NCBI RefSeq assembly: GCF_030540545.1
Contig: NZ_JAUNVZ010000002.1
Span: 267,261 to 331,260, forward strand
From: Rothia sp. (in: high G+C Gram-positive bacteria)
GTDB lineage: Bacteria; Actinomycetota; Actinomycetes; Actinomycetales; Micrococcaceae
Direction of reading: 5' to 3'
Length of the DNA: 64,000 nucleotides
Under the pieces are notes generated by a model, which was not told where the DNA came from, searched no databases, and saw only the letters and a program-made list of their open reading frames with translations. Shown here one piece after another: positions 44,475-53,338 of this stretch. The position numbers and the translations under genes were made by a program. The first letter of the stretch is position 1, and each line of letters starts with the position of its first letter.

Positions 44475-46091
44475 TTAGAGACCCAGCTCAGCCTCGAAGT
44501 TTGCCTCCTCCAGGCGGGTCTTGATGGTGTGCAGGAAGCGACCAGCGTCCGCACCATCAACCACGCGGTGATCGTAGGTCAGGGACAGGTAGCACATGGA
44601 GCGGATAGCAATGCTATCGTTGCCATCGATGTCCTTGACAACCATCGGGCGCTTGACGATGTTACCGGTACCCAGAATTGCCACGTTGGGCTGGTTGATA
44701 ATCGGGGTATCGAACAGAGCGCCGAAGGAACCAATGTTGGTGATGGTGAAGGTGGAACCGGACAGTTCTTCCGGAGCGATATCGCCGGTGCGTGCACGGC
44801 CACCCAGATCGCCAATAGCCTTTGCCAGGCCACCAATGCCCAGATCGGAAGCGTTCTTGATCACCGGAACGAGCAGACCCTTGGGGGTGTCCACTGCAAT
44901 TGCAATGTTCTCTGCTGCGGGGTAGGTGATCTGCTTGAGATCCTCGGTCATGGTTGCGTTCAGTGCGGGGTGCTGCTGCAGAGCCTCGGTCACTGCCTGT
45001 GCGAAGAAGGGCAGGAAGGTCAGCTTTGCGCCCTCGCGAGCTGCGAAGCCGTCCTTAGCCTTCAGGCGCAGTGCTGCAACGCGGGTCATATCCACTTCGG
45101 TGACCTGGGTCAGCTGGGTGGAGATGTCCAGGGACTCGCGCATACGCTTTGCGATAACCTGGCGGATGCGTGCGGTCTTCTCGACGGTGCCGCGCTTGGG
45201 GGAAACCTCGAAGGTGTGAGGTGCCTTTGCGGAGCCTGCTGCCGGTGCTGCTGCAGCCGGTGCGGGTGCTGCTGCGCCCTTAGCTGCGATTGCAGCCTGG
45301 ACGTCCTGCTTGCGGATACGGCCGCCAACACCGGTGCCCTGAACGGTTGCCAGGTCGATGCCGTTGTCCTTAGCGAGCTTACGAACCAGCGGGGTTACGT
45401 ATGCTTCGCCCTCAGCTGCTGCGGGAGCCGGAGCTGCGGGAGCAGCGGGAGCCGGTGCAGCTGCGGGAGCTGCCGGTGCTGCTGCTGCGGAAGCGTCGCC
45501 GATGATAGCCAGAACCTGGCCAACCTCTGCGTCCTCATCTTCCTGAATACGGATTTCCAGCAGGGTACCTGCTACGGGGGAGGGAACCTCGGTGTCAACC
45601 TTATCGGTGGAAACCTCAACCAGGGGCTCGTCAACCTCAACCTGCTCGCCAACTTCCTTCAGCCAGCGGGTGATGGTGCCCTCGGTTACGGACTCGCCCA
45701 GTGCGGGCAGGATAACTTCCTGACCCGCTGCTGCGCCTGCTGCGGGAGCGGGTGCAGCTGCGGGAGCCTCAGCAACCGGTGCCGGTGCTGCGGGAGCTGC
45801 CGGTGCGGGTGCTGCAGCTGCGGCGGGAGCAGCAGGAGCTGCTGCAGCGCCGGAGCCGTCGCCAATGATAACCAGAGCAGCGCCGACCTCGACGTCCTCA
45901 TCCTCTTCAACCAGGATCTGCTCAACAACGCCTGCTACGGGCGAGGGAACCTCGGTGTCAACCTTATCGGTGGAAACCTCAACCAGCGGATCGTCAATAG
46001 CAACGGTGTCGCCGACGGAAACCAACCAGCGGGTAACGGTACCCTCGGTCACAGACTCGCCCAGTGCGGGCAGTTCTACGGTATGGGACAT
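44475..46091 (-). CDS. sucB: 2-oxoglutarate dehydrogenase E2 (dihydrolipoyl succinyl/acyltransferase)
   Basis: 538 residues from the ATG at 46091 (GGAAG upstream). Two lipoyl domains carry lipoyl-Lys at K43 and K164 (STDKVDTE each). Long Ala/Pro linkers separate them from an E3-binding domain (230-265, [17 protein letters not shown]). A catalytic domain ends with [15 protein letters not shown] (His about 508). Two lipoyl domains fit the actinobacterial common E2 that serves both pyruvate and 2-oxoglutarate complexes with Kgd and AceE. lpdA follows upstream on the same strand. Confidence 0.92.
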   Translation of the reverse strand: MSHTVELPALGESVTEGTVTRWLVSVGDTVAIDDPLVEVSTDKVDTEVPSPVAGVVEQILVEEDEDVEVGAALVIIGDGSGAAAAPAAPAAAAAPAPAAPAAPAPVAEAPAAAPAPAAGAAAGQEVILPALGESVTEGTITRWLKEVGEQVEVDEPLVEVSTDKVDTEVPSPVAGTLLEIRIQEDEDAEVGQVLAIIGDASAAAAPAAPAAAPAPAAPAAPAPAAAEGEAYVTPLVRKLAKDNGIDLATVQGTGVGGRIRKQDVQAAIAAKGAAAPAPAAAAPAAGSAKAPHTFEVSPKRGTVEKTARIRQVIAKRMRESLDISTQLTQVTEVDMTRVAALRLKAKDGFAAREGAKLTFLPFFAQAVTEALQQHPALNATMTEDLKQITYPAAENIAIAVDTPKGLLVPVIKNASDLGIGGLAKAIGDLGGRARTGDIAPEELSGSTFTITNIGSFGALFDTPIINQPNVAILGTGNIVKRPMVVKDIDGNDSIAIRSMCYLSLTYDHRVVDGADAGRFLHTIKTRLEEANFEAELGL

Positions 46092-46258
46092 ATTTCTTCC
46101 CGTTCTCCTTGTGAATGCTTGAACTAGAAAAATTTCGGGGTTCAAACGTGCCGCCGCGCCATTAAAACCGGCATCAGCCAGCAGCACGGCGACACGTTTA
46201 ATCACCCTGGTTCGCCAATGCTTTTCAGACATCTAGAACCACTAGGTATAGGCGGCTA

Positions 46259-47623
46259 TTAGCCGTGCAGCGGGGTGCCGTTCAGAAGCATCGCTGCCTC
46301 GCCCAGGGACTCGTTCTGAGTCGGGTGAGCGTGGATGAACTTCTTAACATCCTCGGGGAATGCTTCCCAAGCAACCCACATCTGAGCCTCACCAATCTGC
46401 TCGCCCATGCGCTTACCGATTGCGTGAACACCAATGATGGGGCCGTCCTTCTGACGGACAACCTTTACGATACCGCCGGTGCCCAGGATGGAGGACTTAC
46501 CGTTACCAGCCAGGTTGTACTCAGCGGACTCAATGTTCTCAGCGCCGAACTTCTCAGCAGCCTTGGGCTCAGAGTAGCCCACAGATGCGATCTCGGGCTC
46601 GCAGAAGGTCACCTTGGGGATGTTAACATCCTCAACAACGGTCGGGTTCAGACCGGCGATTTCCTCAGCAACGAAGATACCCTGCTGGTAACCGCGGTGT
46701 GCCAGCTGCACGCCGGGAACAATGTCACCAATAGCGTAGATGTTGCCCACGCCGGTGTGCAGACGCTCGTTAGCCAGAACGAAGCCGCGATCCATGGGGA
46801 TGCCCTGCTCCTCGTAGCCCATACCAGCGGTGTTGGGGCCACGACCCACAGCAACCAGAACGATCTCAGCCTCGAAGACCTTGCCGTCAGCCAGGGTGAC
46901 CTTAACACCGTTAGCGTCCTGCTCAACCTTCTCGAAGAGGGTGCCGGTGTTGAACTTAATGCCGCGCTTCTTGAACTCGCGCTCCAGAACCTTAATGATT
47001 GCCGGATCTTCGTTCGGAACCAGGTGGGGCAGACCCTCAATGATGGTCACCTCAACACCCATGGAGTTCCACATAGAAGCAAACTCAGAACCAATCACGC
47101 CACCGCCGAGCACAATAGCGCTCTTGGGCAGGTAATCCATCTGCAGAGCCTCGGTGGAGGTCAGGATACGACCACCAATGGGCAGACCGAAGGTCTTGGA
47201 AACGGAACCGGAAGCCAGAACAATGTTCTTACCCTTGTACTCAACACCGTTTACGGTGATGGTGTCGGGGGCGGTCAGCTTGCCCTCGCCAGCGATAACC
47301 TCGACGCCCTTCATCTTCAGCAGGCCGGACAGACCCTTGAACTTGCCGTTGACGATGCCGTCCTTGTAATCGCGAACCTTGCCCATTTCGATGGACTGCA
47401 GAGATGCGTTCACGCCGTACTTCGCTGCGTTGCGGGTCTCCTCCGCCAGTTCAGCTGCGTGCAGGTACGCCTTGGTGGGGATGCAGCCGGTGTGCAGGCA
47501 GGTGCCGCCGACCTTTTCCTTCTCAACCAGGCCGACAGTGAAGCCCAGCTGGCGAGCGCGCAGTGCTGCAGAGTAACCTGCGGAACCGCCGCCGAGGATG
47601 AGGATGTCAAATTCTTGAGCCAC
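46259..47623 (-). CDS. lpdA: Dihydrolipoyl dehydrogenase (E3)
   Basis: 454 residues from the GTG at 47623, which has GGGAG six bases upstream; an ATG six codons earlier is possible. FAD-binding GGGSAGYSAA, redox Cys pair C42 and C47 (GGTCLHTGCIPTK), NAD-binding GGGVIGSEFASMW, and the C-terminal HAHPTQNESLGEA with the catalytic His-Glu. It re-oxidises dihydrolipoyl on E2. It lies upstream of sucB on the same strand, 167 bases apart. Confidence 0.95.
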   Translation of the reverse strand: MAQEFDILILGGGSAGYSAALRARQLGFTVGLVEKEKVGGTCLHTGCIPTKAYLHAAELAEETRNAAKYGVNASLQSIEMGKVRDYKDGIVNGKFKGLSGLLKMKGVEVIAGEGKLTAPDTITVNGVEYKGKNIVLASGSVSKTFGLPIGGRILTSTEALQMDYLPKSAIVLGGGVIGSEFASMWNSMGVEVTIIEGLPHLVPNEDPAIIKVLEREFKKRGIKFNTGTLFEKVEQDANGVKVTLADGKVFEAEIVLVAVGRGPNTAGMGYEEQGIPMDRGFVLANERLHTGVGNIYAIGDIVPGVQLAHRGYQQGIFVAEEIAGLNPTVVEDVNIPKVTFCEPEIASVGYSEPKAAEKFGAENIESAEYNLAGNGKSSILGTGGIVKVVRQKDGPIIGVHAIGKRMGEQIGEAQMWVAWEAFPEDVKKFIHAHPTQNESLGEAAMLLNGTPLHG

Positions 47624-48169
47624 GATGTTGCTCCCTTGCATAGGTTATGGGGCACTGTTTGTACCCCTGCAATGAGTTCTTTTGGATGCACCCGCCCATC
47701 TGCCGCGAGCACAGCGCAAGCGCTGCACCTGTCGAGTAGACAGAAAGGTACTTACTACAACAATACCGCTTAATGTATATTCCTGAGTAATCGAATCGGG
47801 ATTTAAGGGAATAAATCAGTAAATAAGTTCGTAATAGGGGTCTGAACCTTCGCTCATCAGGCTCTTATGGTGTGACTTCGTGGGTGAGTGTATGAGGTTT
47901 GGGCTGTGTTTGAACTCTTGAATGTGTGCAAAAGTTTCTAAGGCTGGGGCACGATGCGGGAGAAGGACATGCGCGAATGCTTTTTCCTCGGACAGGAACC
48001 CAATTTCAGAAATTCTCACACCCACGAAGGTCAATCTCCGCAGCGGTGCCGCAACTACGCACCCACATAACTCGCATACGAACTTAGATACACGATGAGG
48101 GAGTATTGAGCGTCAGACTCAATACTCCCTCACCATCAATGACTAGGTACTGAAAAGTACTAGAATCGA
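47624..48169. other. Gene-free region between lpdA and pepA
   Basis: 546 bases. The pepA terminator stem is at the right end. Near the left end a GGAAT-N17-GTT sequence on the minus strand (47759-47783) falls one base short of the SigR consensus spacing. A 72-codon open frame (47816-48034, minus) has no ribosome site and low protein character. Nothing else stands out. Confidence 0.4.
48097..48131 (-). terminator. Terminator of pepA
   Basis: GAGGGAGTATTGAG and CTCAATACTCCCTC are perfect 14-base complements with a seven-base loop. A short T-containing tail follows on the minus strand. Confidence 0.7.
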
Positions 48170-49678
48170 TTACTCAGCGTAGGATGCTACAAAGTTCACC
48201 AGAGTAGCAGTACCGAAACCGGTACCCTCCTTCGGAGTGTAACCATAGGGTGCCTTCTCATTGAACGCAGGACCGGCAATATCCAGGTGTGCCCAGGGGA
48301 TACGCTCACCCTGATCGTTCTTGCCAACGAATTCACGCAGGAACAGACCGGCGACCATTGCGCTACCATAACGCTCACCCATATTGGCAATATCAGCCAC
48401 GGGAGTGTTCATGGAGGAGCGCAGGTAGGACTTCAGCGGCAGAGGCCAGTAGTCTTCACCGGCTGCCTCGCCCGCATCCAGCACGCGAGTGCGAATCTCG
48501 GAGTCACCCATCAGAGCAGCGGTGCGCAGACCCAGGGCAGCCATTGCCGCACCGGTCAGGGTTGCAATATCCACAATCACATCGGGTTGAGACTCGGATG
48601 CCAGAGCAATACCGTCTGCCATGACCAGGCGGCCTTCGGCGTCGGTGTTCAGTACCTCAACGGTGCGGCCATCGCGCATGGTCAGTACATCTTCGGGGCG
48701 CAGCGCATAACCGCCGGGCATGTTTTCAGCCAGGCACAGGTAACCGGTGACGGCTACGGGCAGGCCGAGCTCAGCAATTGCCAGCACGGAGTGCAGTACG
48801 GAGGCAGCGCCAGCCATATCGCACTTCATAGTGGTCATGGATGCTGCGGGCTTGAGAGAATTGCCGCCGGTGTCGAAAGTGATACCCTTACCGACCAATG
48901 CCACGTGATGCTGTGCACCCTCGGGGCGGTACTCCAGAACAACCAGCGCGGGCTTGCGCACGGAGCCCTGACCCACGCCGGCGATACCGCCGAAGCCGCC
49001 TTCGAGCAGCTGGTCATAGTCGTAGACGCGAGCCGATACGTCGGGCAGGTCTTCAACGAGTTCGGTGGCTACTTCCGCGAAAGTTTCGGGGTACAGGTGC
49101 GAAGGCGGTACGTTGACTAGGGTACGGGCGCCGTTGGTTGCCTCGCCCAGGATCAGGCCGCGCTCCAGCGCCTCTTCAGCAGAGTCACTCTCCAGCTCGG
49201 TGGCGATGAGTACGGTCTGCACGCCGGGCTTGAGGGAGTCTGCGCTCTTGACCTTCAGGCCTTCTTCGGTAAAGGAACCCAGGGTTGCGCCGAAGGCTAC
49301 TGCCTCCAGCTCACGGGCGGTGGTCACGGGCAAATCGAAGGTGACTTCTTCCAGATCGGACAGCTGGCGTACTGCCGAACCTGCAGCGTAGCGCAGGGCG
49401 TCGGCGCGTTCGGTGTCATCTTCGCCGGGCGCGCCCAGACCGATGAGTACCAGGATGCCTGCATCGGAGTCTTCTACGCCGGGCAGACGCACGAGCTGGT
49501 CTGCGCTACCGGTGACGTTGAGGATTTCCAGCAGTTCGCTAACACCTTCGGCGGTGTCTTCGGAGAGGTGATTCGGTGCCAGGGTTGCGCCGTCCTCGCC
49601 GGAGTAGACGCCGATAATCAGAGCGTCAGATTCCAGGGCAGACAGGTCAGTCGGTGCCAGAGCAAAAGTCAGCGACAT
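48170..49678 (-). CDS. pepA: Leucyl aminopeptidase, M17 family
   Basis: 502 residues from the ATG at 49678, with AAAGGAG six bases upstream. The N-terminal macro-like domain is followed by a catalytic domain with VGKGITFDTGGNSLKPA (metal Lys and Asp), NTDAEGRLVMADGI and a C-terminal segment ending in YTPKEGTGFGTATLVNF. It removes N-terminal residues from peptides with two metal ions. In some bacteria PepA also binds DNA; nothing here shows that role. Confidence 0.94.
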   Translation of the reverse strand: MSLTFALAPTDLSALESDALIIGVYSGEDGATLAPNHLSEDTAEGVSELLEILNVTGSADQLVRLPGVEDSDAGILVLIGLGAPGEDDTERADALRYAAGSAVRQLSDLEEVTFDLPVTTARELEAVAFGATLGSFTEEGLKVKSADSLKPGVQTVLIATELESDSAEEALERGLILGEATNGARTLVNVPPSHLYPETFAEVATELVEDLPDVSARVYDYDQLLEGGFGGIAGVGQGSVRKPALVVLEYRPEGAQHHVALVGKGITFDTGGNSLKPAASMTTMKCDMAGAASVLHSVLAIAELGLPVAVTGYLCLAENMPGGYALRPEDVLTMRDGRTVEVLNTDAEGRLVMADGIALASESQPDVIVDIATLTGAAMAALGLRTAALMGDSEIRTRVLDAGEAAGEDYWPLPLKSYLRSSMNTPVADIANMGERYGSAMVAGLFLREFVGKNDQGERIPWAHLDIAGPAFNEKAPYGYTPKEGTGFGTATLVNFVASYAE

Positions 49679-49745
49679 AGTGTACTCCTTTGATACGTTG
49701 ATATGACAGATATGTACTCCAACTACCACTGTACACCCAAAGACA

Positions 49746-49776
49746 GGTGCCGCGCACCACAAAGGTGCGCGGCACC
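49746..49776 (-). terminator. Terminator of the PAC2 gene
   Basis: GGTGCCGCGCACC and GGTGCGCGGCACC are perfect 13-base complements with a five-base loop. TGTCTTT follows on the minus strand. Confidence 0.85.
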
Positions 49777-49785
49777 GAGATAAAG

Positions 49786-50757
49786 TTATACGGCGGGGGA
49801 ATCCCCGGGGTCCTGCGAGCGCGGTGGACGCTGAGCGCGAGAGTCATAGGGATGCTCATCCAGGTACTGCTCAAAGAACACACCAATCTGATCCCTGGAA
49901 GGCACCTTATCGGCGTCCCTTTGTGCCAGGGTCATGGTGGAGGCGGCGGCACTTTGGTAGTTTGCGTCGTAGCTTTCCTCCAGGGAGGTGACCATGCGCG
50001 CGACTTCCGGGTTTGCCTGCACCTGAGCGTTGATTTGCTCATGCACGCTGCGGGAAGCCTCACGTACCTCCTCAGTGGGTAGGGAGAGATGCGCCGCGAT
50101 ACTCACGTGCTCCAGGGCGGTCAGCAGACCCTGAGGCAGGTCCGCCTCGGAAATATATTGGGGGATATTGACCGCGAATCCGACGGTGCCAATGCCTCGC
50201 TCGATCATTTCAAGTTCGAGCACGCTGCCCATGGAAGCCCGCAAATCTGCCTTGGGGTGCCACATGGAAATCCCTTCCATCAAATCTTTACGGGATCCGT
50301 GTGCGGTGACGGGGAAAGCACGAGTGTGCGGCACAGGCATGGGGAATGCGGAGACGAAAAGCACCAGGGAGGGGCGGATTCGCTCCACAATATGCATAAC
50401 AGCCGCGCGGAATCGACGCCATTGCAGGTCCGGTTCTGCACCGGAGAAGAGGAAGAAAGGCTGGTCCAGGGCGTCTTCTACCAAGTGCATTTTCAGGGTG
50501 GGCAGGCGCAAATCTTCGTAGTGATCCTTGTTATAGAAGACGCGCGGCGGGCGCTCACGGTAGTTGTGCAGCTGGTCCACGTCGAAGGAAACGGCGGGGA
50601 TACTCTTGAGATTTTGTAGCAGGAAGTGCCCCATTTGGCCGGCGGTGGAGCCTGCGTCGTTGGGGCTGGAGAGAGCGATGACCAGGGGTAGGTTGTGTAC
50701 TCGAGGGTCGTCGAGAAGGCGTTCATTGGCGGTGTATATACCCTTGGGGTCTAACAT
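49786..50757 (-). CDS. PAC2-family protein
   Basis: 323 residues. It has a PAC2-type core (LPLVIALSSPNDAGSTAGQMGHFLL, then FFLFSGAEPDLQWRRF and VLFVSAFPMPVPHTRAF) and a C-terminal helical tail. Actinobacterial homologues (Rv2125-like) are structurally close to proteasome-assembly chaperones, but a role there is not shown. GGGAG precedes the ATG. Single gene with its own terminator. Confidence 0.85.
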   Translation of the reverse strand: MLDPKGIYTANERLLDDPRVHNLPLVIALSSPNDAGSTAGQMGHFLLQNLKSIPAVSFDVDQLHNYRERPPRVFYNKDHYEDLRLPTLKMHLVEDALDQPFFLFSGAEPDLQWRRFRAAVMHIVERIRPSLVLFVSAFPMPVPHTRAFPVTAHGSRKDLMEGISMWHPKADLRASMGSVLELEMIERGIGTVGFAVNIPQYISEADLPQGLLTALEHVSIAAHLSLPTEEVREASRSVHEQINAQVQANPEVARMVTSLEESYDANYQSAAASTMTLAQRDADKVPSRDQIGVFFEQYLDEHPYDSRAQRPPRSQDPGDSPAV

Positions 50758-51034
50758 GGTCGCTCCCTTCTGATTCTGTGTGTATTCCGCTGATCTGGTA
50801 CGGGGCGGATATACGACCTGAACCTATAACTCTAGTCTATCGCGCGTGAATTCCGCATGCTCTATGTACTGGCTTTGCAATCAGTGAACAGCTGGGGGCG
50901 TAGAAGGGGAGAGGCTTCGTGGATGCGTGGGTTTTGGTACTTGCAGGGGAGCGTCGGTTTGTCATAAAGCTGCAGAAAACGTCATAATTCACGCTATTAT
51001 GCGTAATAAAACTGCTAAAAATAGTACATTTACC

Positions 51035-51079
51035 TGTGGATAACTATCTATTTGATAGAAAACGCCACACTTATCCACA
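51035..51079. promoter_or_regulatory. Inverted pair of perfect DnaA boxes
   Basis: TGTGGATAA (51035-51043) and TTATCCACA (51071-51079) are exact DnaA boxes in opposite orientation, 27 bases apart, upstream of the DUF4192 gene start by about 50 bases. The 373-base gap (50758-51130) is otherwise without a gene. Confidence 0.65.
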
Positions 51080-51130
51080 GATTTGTTCAAATAGTCTTTA
51101 AGGGCTCTATAAACCTGCCAACATTGAGAC

Positions 51131-52978
51131 ATGAAGGAAAACATTGAATACCAGAAGTACCCAAACCCGTCCGAAGCCGCAGTCACCGAGCAGGTAAATC
51201 AGCTCGAACTTGCACACAATCCTGAGTCGAAGACCCAGAAGAAGAGCCAGGTGAAGGGTCAGTGCGCCTCCCGAAAAACCGCCGTCGCTGGCTCTCAAAA
51301 GGCAGGAGAGAAAAAGAAAAACAAGGAAACCACGGTCGTTGGCGAAAGCGACACCATTCAGCTGATCGTACACACCCTGGGCTACTACCCGGAAAACTCC
51401 ACCGTATTCCTGGCAATGAGCGATAACCAGGTGGGGCCGATTATGCGTATGAACCCGCGTCGTGAGATTGACTCGACCGCCGACTACCTGAACCTTGCCA
51501 CCAGCATGCTACCCACCCGCTGCCACGACGGAAGTATCGTGAACTCCTTTATCATGGTGCACTTTGGCCCCGTCAGCCCCGTGTACGTGCCCGCCCTGGA
51601 CGATGACCATTCGCAGGTGCGCGAACTCGCCAGCTTCTTCGATACTATTTTTGACCGCACGGTCACCAACGACCTGGCGTGCATTCTGTGCATTGCGGTT
51701 GCTGATCATGCCTACGCCGTGCTGGACGAAGAAGGAAAAGTAGCCGTCAGTGAGCCTATAGCAGCCAGCCGCTACGATATGCAGCAGTTGCTGGATGTGC
51801 CCGCCCCCGATAATGACAGCGCCTCCCACTGGGATAAAATTCTAGTGGACTCACGCCGAAGCAACGAGCCCGAAAGTACCCGCGATTGGTATAGCGCCTG
51901 CTCCTTATGGAATATGACCTACTCCCAGGAATACGCTTGCGTCTACGAGGGGCGCCGTGTGCCCTATAGCAGCTATAGCGCCCAGCGAGCCACCGAACTC
52001 TGCTATTGGGACGCAGCCATTGAAGCCGTATCGCGCCTGCTCGCACCCTATCGTCAAGATAAAGATCGCGTGCTGGGGCGTTGGGAAGAGCTAAGCGCAG
52101 AACTTGGAGACAGCATGCGCCTGGTTCTGCCGCCCGAAATTATCGCCTACCTGCTCAATACCCTGGACTACGCCTCGGTAGAACCGATAATGTACGCCGC
52201 GGCCCGTTCCCTGCCCGCAGCCCTGGACTATCTAACCACTCAGGAACAGGGACTCAAGCAGACCCTCGAAGAGACCCTCAAAGACTATGAGCAAGCGGGT
52301 CTTGAACTTCCCGCCGACGCACCCCGCCTGGACGATTTCAAACAGCGCGCACCCGGCGAGAATATCTGGAACGAATGGGAAGAAGACCTAGACCTGATTG
52401 AACCCGTAAGCTACGGCAGCGTGCTTAGCCACAGCGATCGAGCCATGCCCGAAACGTTCCGCCACTCCTTCGCTGCGGTGGCAGCCCCCATGCCCGCCGT
52501 GGGTCATCAGCGAGTGCGCTGGATGGATTGGGTGGCACGCACCCACCGCCGCGCGCAGAAGTGGGCTGCCGATATTGCCGCGCGGCCCGCCTCCTCTCCC
52601 AAGAATACGGTGGAGCATAATGCTCAGGAACTGGTGTATGCACTCAGCGGTCGCTCCTGCCGACCTGCCCCTGCGTGGAAGCGCATTGAGGCGTTTGAAG
52701 CGCTGCTGACCCTCATGCTGCCTCTGGTTCAGGGGGAGGCGCTGAGCGGGGTGCGCCAAGCGCAGGCGTGGATTAACTGGCTCAAAGGTAACGGGCAACT
52801 GGCTCATGCCCTGGTGTGCTGCTCCACGGCCATCTGCCCGGAAGAAAGCGTCACCGCTCATATTCTGCGCAATGAATTGAGCGCCGAGGTGGCACGAGAC
52901 CGGGACCGCCGCTATAAGGGACACCTGCACCTGAGTGCCGTGGGCGTCGACGATCCGCAAGTGACATGGGGATCATAA
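51131..52978 (+). CDS. DUF4192-domain protein
   Basis: 615 residues. A Lys-rich N-terminal 70-residue extension precedes the DUF4192 core (SDTIQLIVHTLGYYPENSTVFLAMSDNQVGPIMRMN, then DLACILCIAVADHAYAVLDEEG and LPPEIIAYLLNTLDYASV). The C-terminal half is helical and has no recognised motif. The family is common in actinobacteria and its function is unknown. No clear ribosome site precedes the ATG. A TATAAA lies 17 bases before it. DnaA boxes lie in its promoter region. Confidence 0.82.
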   Translation: MKENIEYQKYPNPSEAAVTEQVNQLELAHNPESKTQKKSQVKGQCASRKTAVAGSQKAGEKKKNKETTVVGESDTIQLIVHTLGYYPENSTVFLAMSDNQVGPIMRMNPRREIDSTADYLNLATSMLPTRCHDGSIVNSFIMVHFGPVSPVYVPALDDDHSQVRELASFFDTIFDRTVTNDLACILCIAVADHAYAVLDEEGKVAVSEPIAASRYDMQQLLDVPAPDNDSASHWDKILVDSRRSNEPESTRDWYSACSLWNMTYSQEYACVYEGRRVPYSSYSAQRATELCYWDAAIEAVSRLLAPYRQDKDRVLGRWEELSAELGDSMRLVLPPEIIAYLLNTLDYASVEPIMYAAARSLPAALDYLTTQEQGLKQTLEETLKDYEQAGLELPADAPRLDDFKQRAPGENIWNEWEEDLDLIEPVSYGSVLSHSDRAMPETFRHSFAAVAAPMPAVGHQRVRWMDWVARTHRRAQKWAADIAARPASSPKNTVEHNAQELVYALSGRSCRPAPAWKRIEAFEALLTLMLPLVQGEALSGVRQAQAWINWLKGNGQLAHALVCCSTAICPEESVTAHILRNELSAEVARDRDRRYKGHLHLSAVGVDDPQVTWGS

Positions 52979-53338
52979 GGCACAGCGGGGAATATATGGT
53001 GCAGACTCTATAGCGCTCCTACCCTTCGCTAACACGCCCAAGGGGTGCCTTAGTCTACTCAAGGCACCCCGTGTGGCATAATAGTATATGACCCCGGAGA
53101 GTCTGCGCTGGCACGCGCACCCGGGCGCACGCATCAGAAGCTTCTGCCTCAGGCGGCTATAGACTCAGACTATAGCCGCAGAAATACAGCAGAAACGCGG
53201 GAATAAAGAGCAACGCCCAGGCGTTATACCCTCACCGACCCCGAGAGTCTCATGCGGTCTAAGCGCCCCAAAGACTTGACAGGGTCTTAGGTGTTTTGCA
53301 CCCAAAACACCATCACACGAGCGAAGAAAGGGTTCTGC
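52979..53338. other. Structured leader region of sigA
   Basis: 360 bases without a gene. It holds a 10-pair stem GGGGTGCCTT/AAGGCACCCC (53042-53070), the palindrome CAGAAGCTTCTG (53135-53146), a 9-pair stem GCGGCTATA/TATAGCCGC (53153-53179), a SigR-type promoter, TTGACA (53276-53281) without a clear -10, and an 8-pair stem GGTGTTTT/AAAACACC (53290-53311) just before the ribosome site. CATAAT (53077-53082) is a likely second -10. Confidence 0.6.
53199..53225 (+). promoter_or_regulatory. SigR-type promoter of sigA
   Basis: GGGAATA (53199-53205), 17 bases, GTT (53223-53225). Same spacing and sequence as the promoter of sigR itself. A start near 53231 gives a leader of about 108 bases. Confidence 0.7.

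Noticed and set aside
44469-47773. Long plus-strand frames opposite sucB and lpdA, one very Cys/Gly-rich
   Set aside because: Shadow of the Ala/Pro linker and repeated lipoyl domains; no signal, ribosome site or family match.
47759-47783. GGAAT-N17-GTT on the minus strand upstream of lpdA
   Set aside because: Spacing is one base short of the SigR consensus and it lies about 135 bases from the start.
47816-48034. 72-codon minus-strand frame
   Set aside because: No ribosome site, no membrane or domain pattern, and composition like non-coding DNA.
50828-50856. GGAAT-N19-GTT on the minus strand upstream of the PAC2 gene
   Set aside because: Spacing is one base too long; the flanking GGGAATA form is missing.
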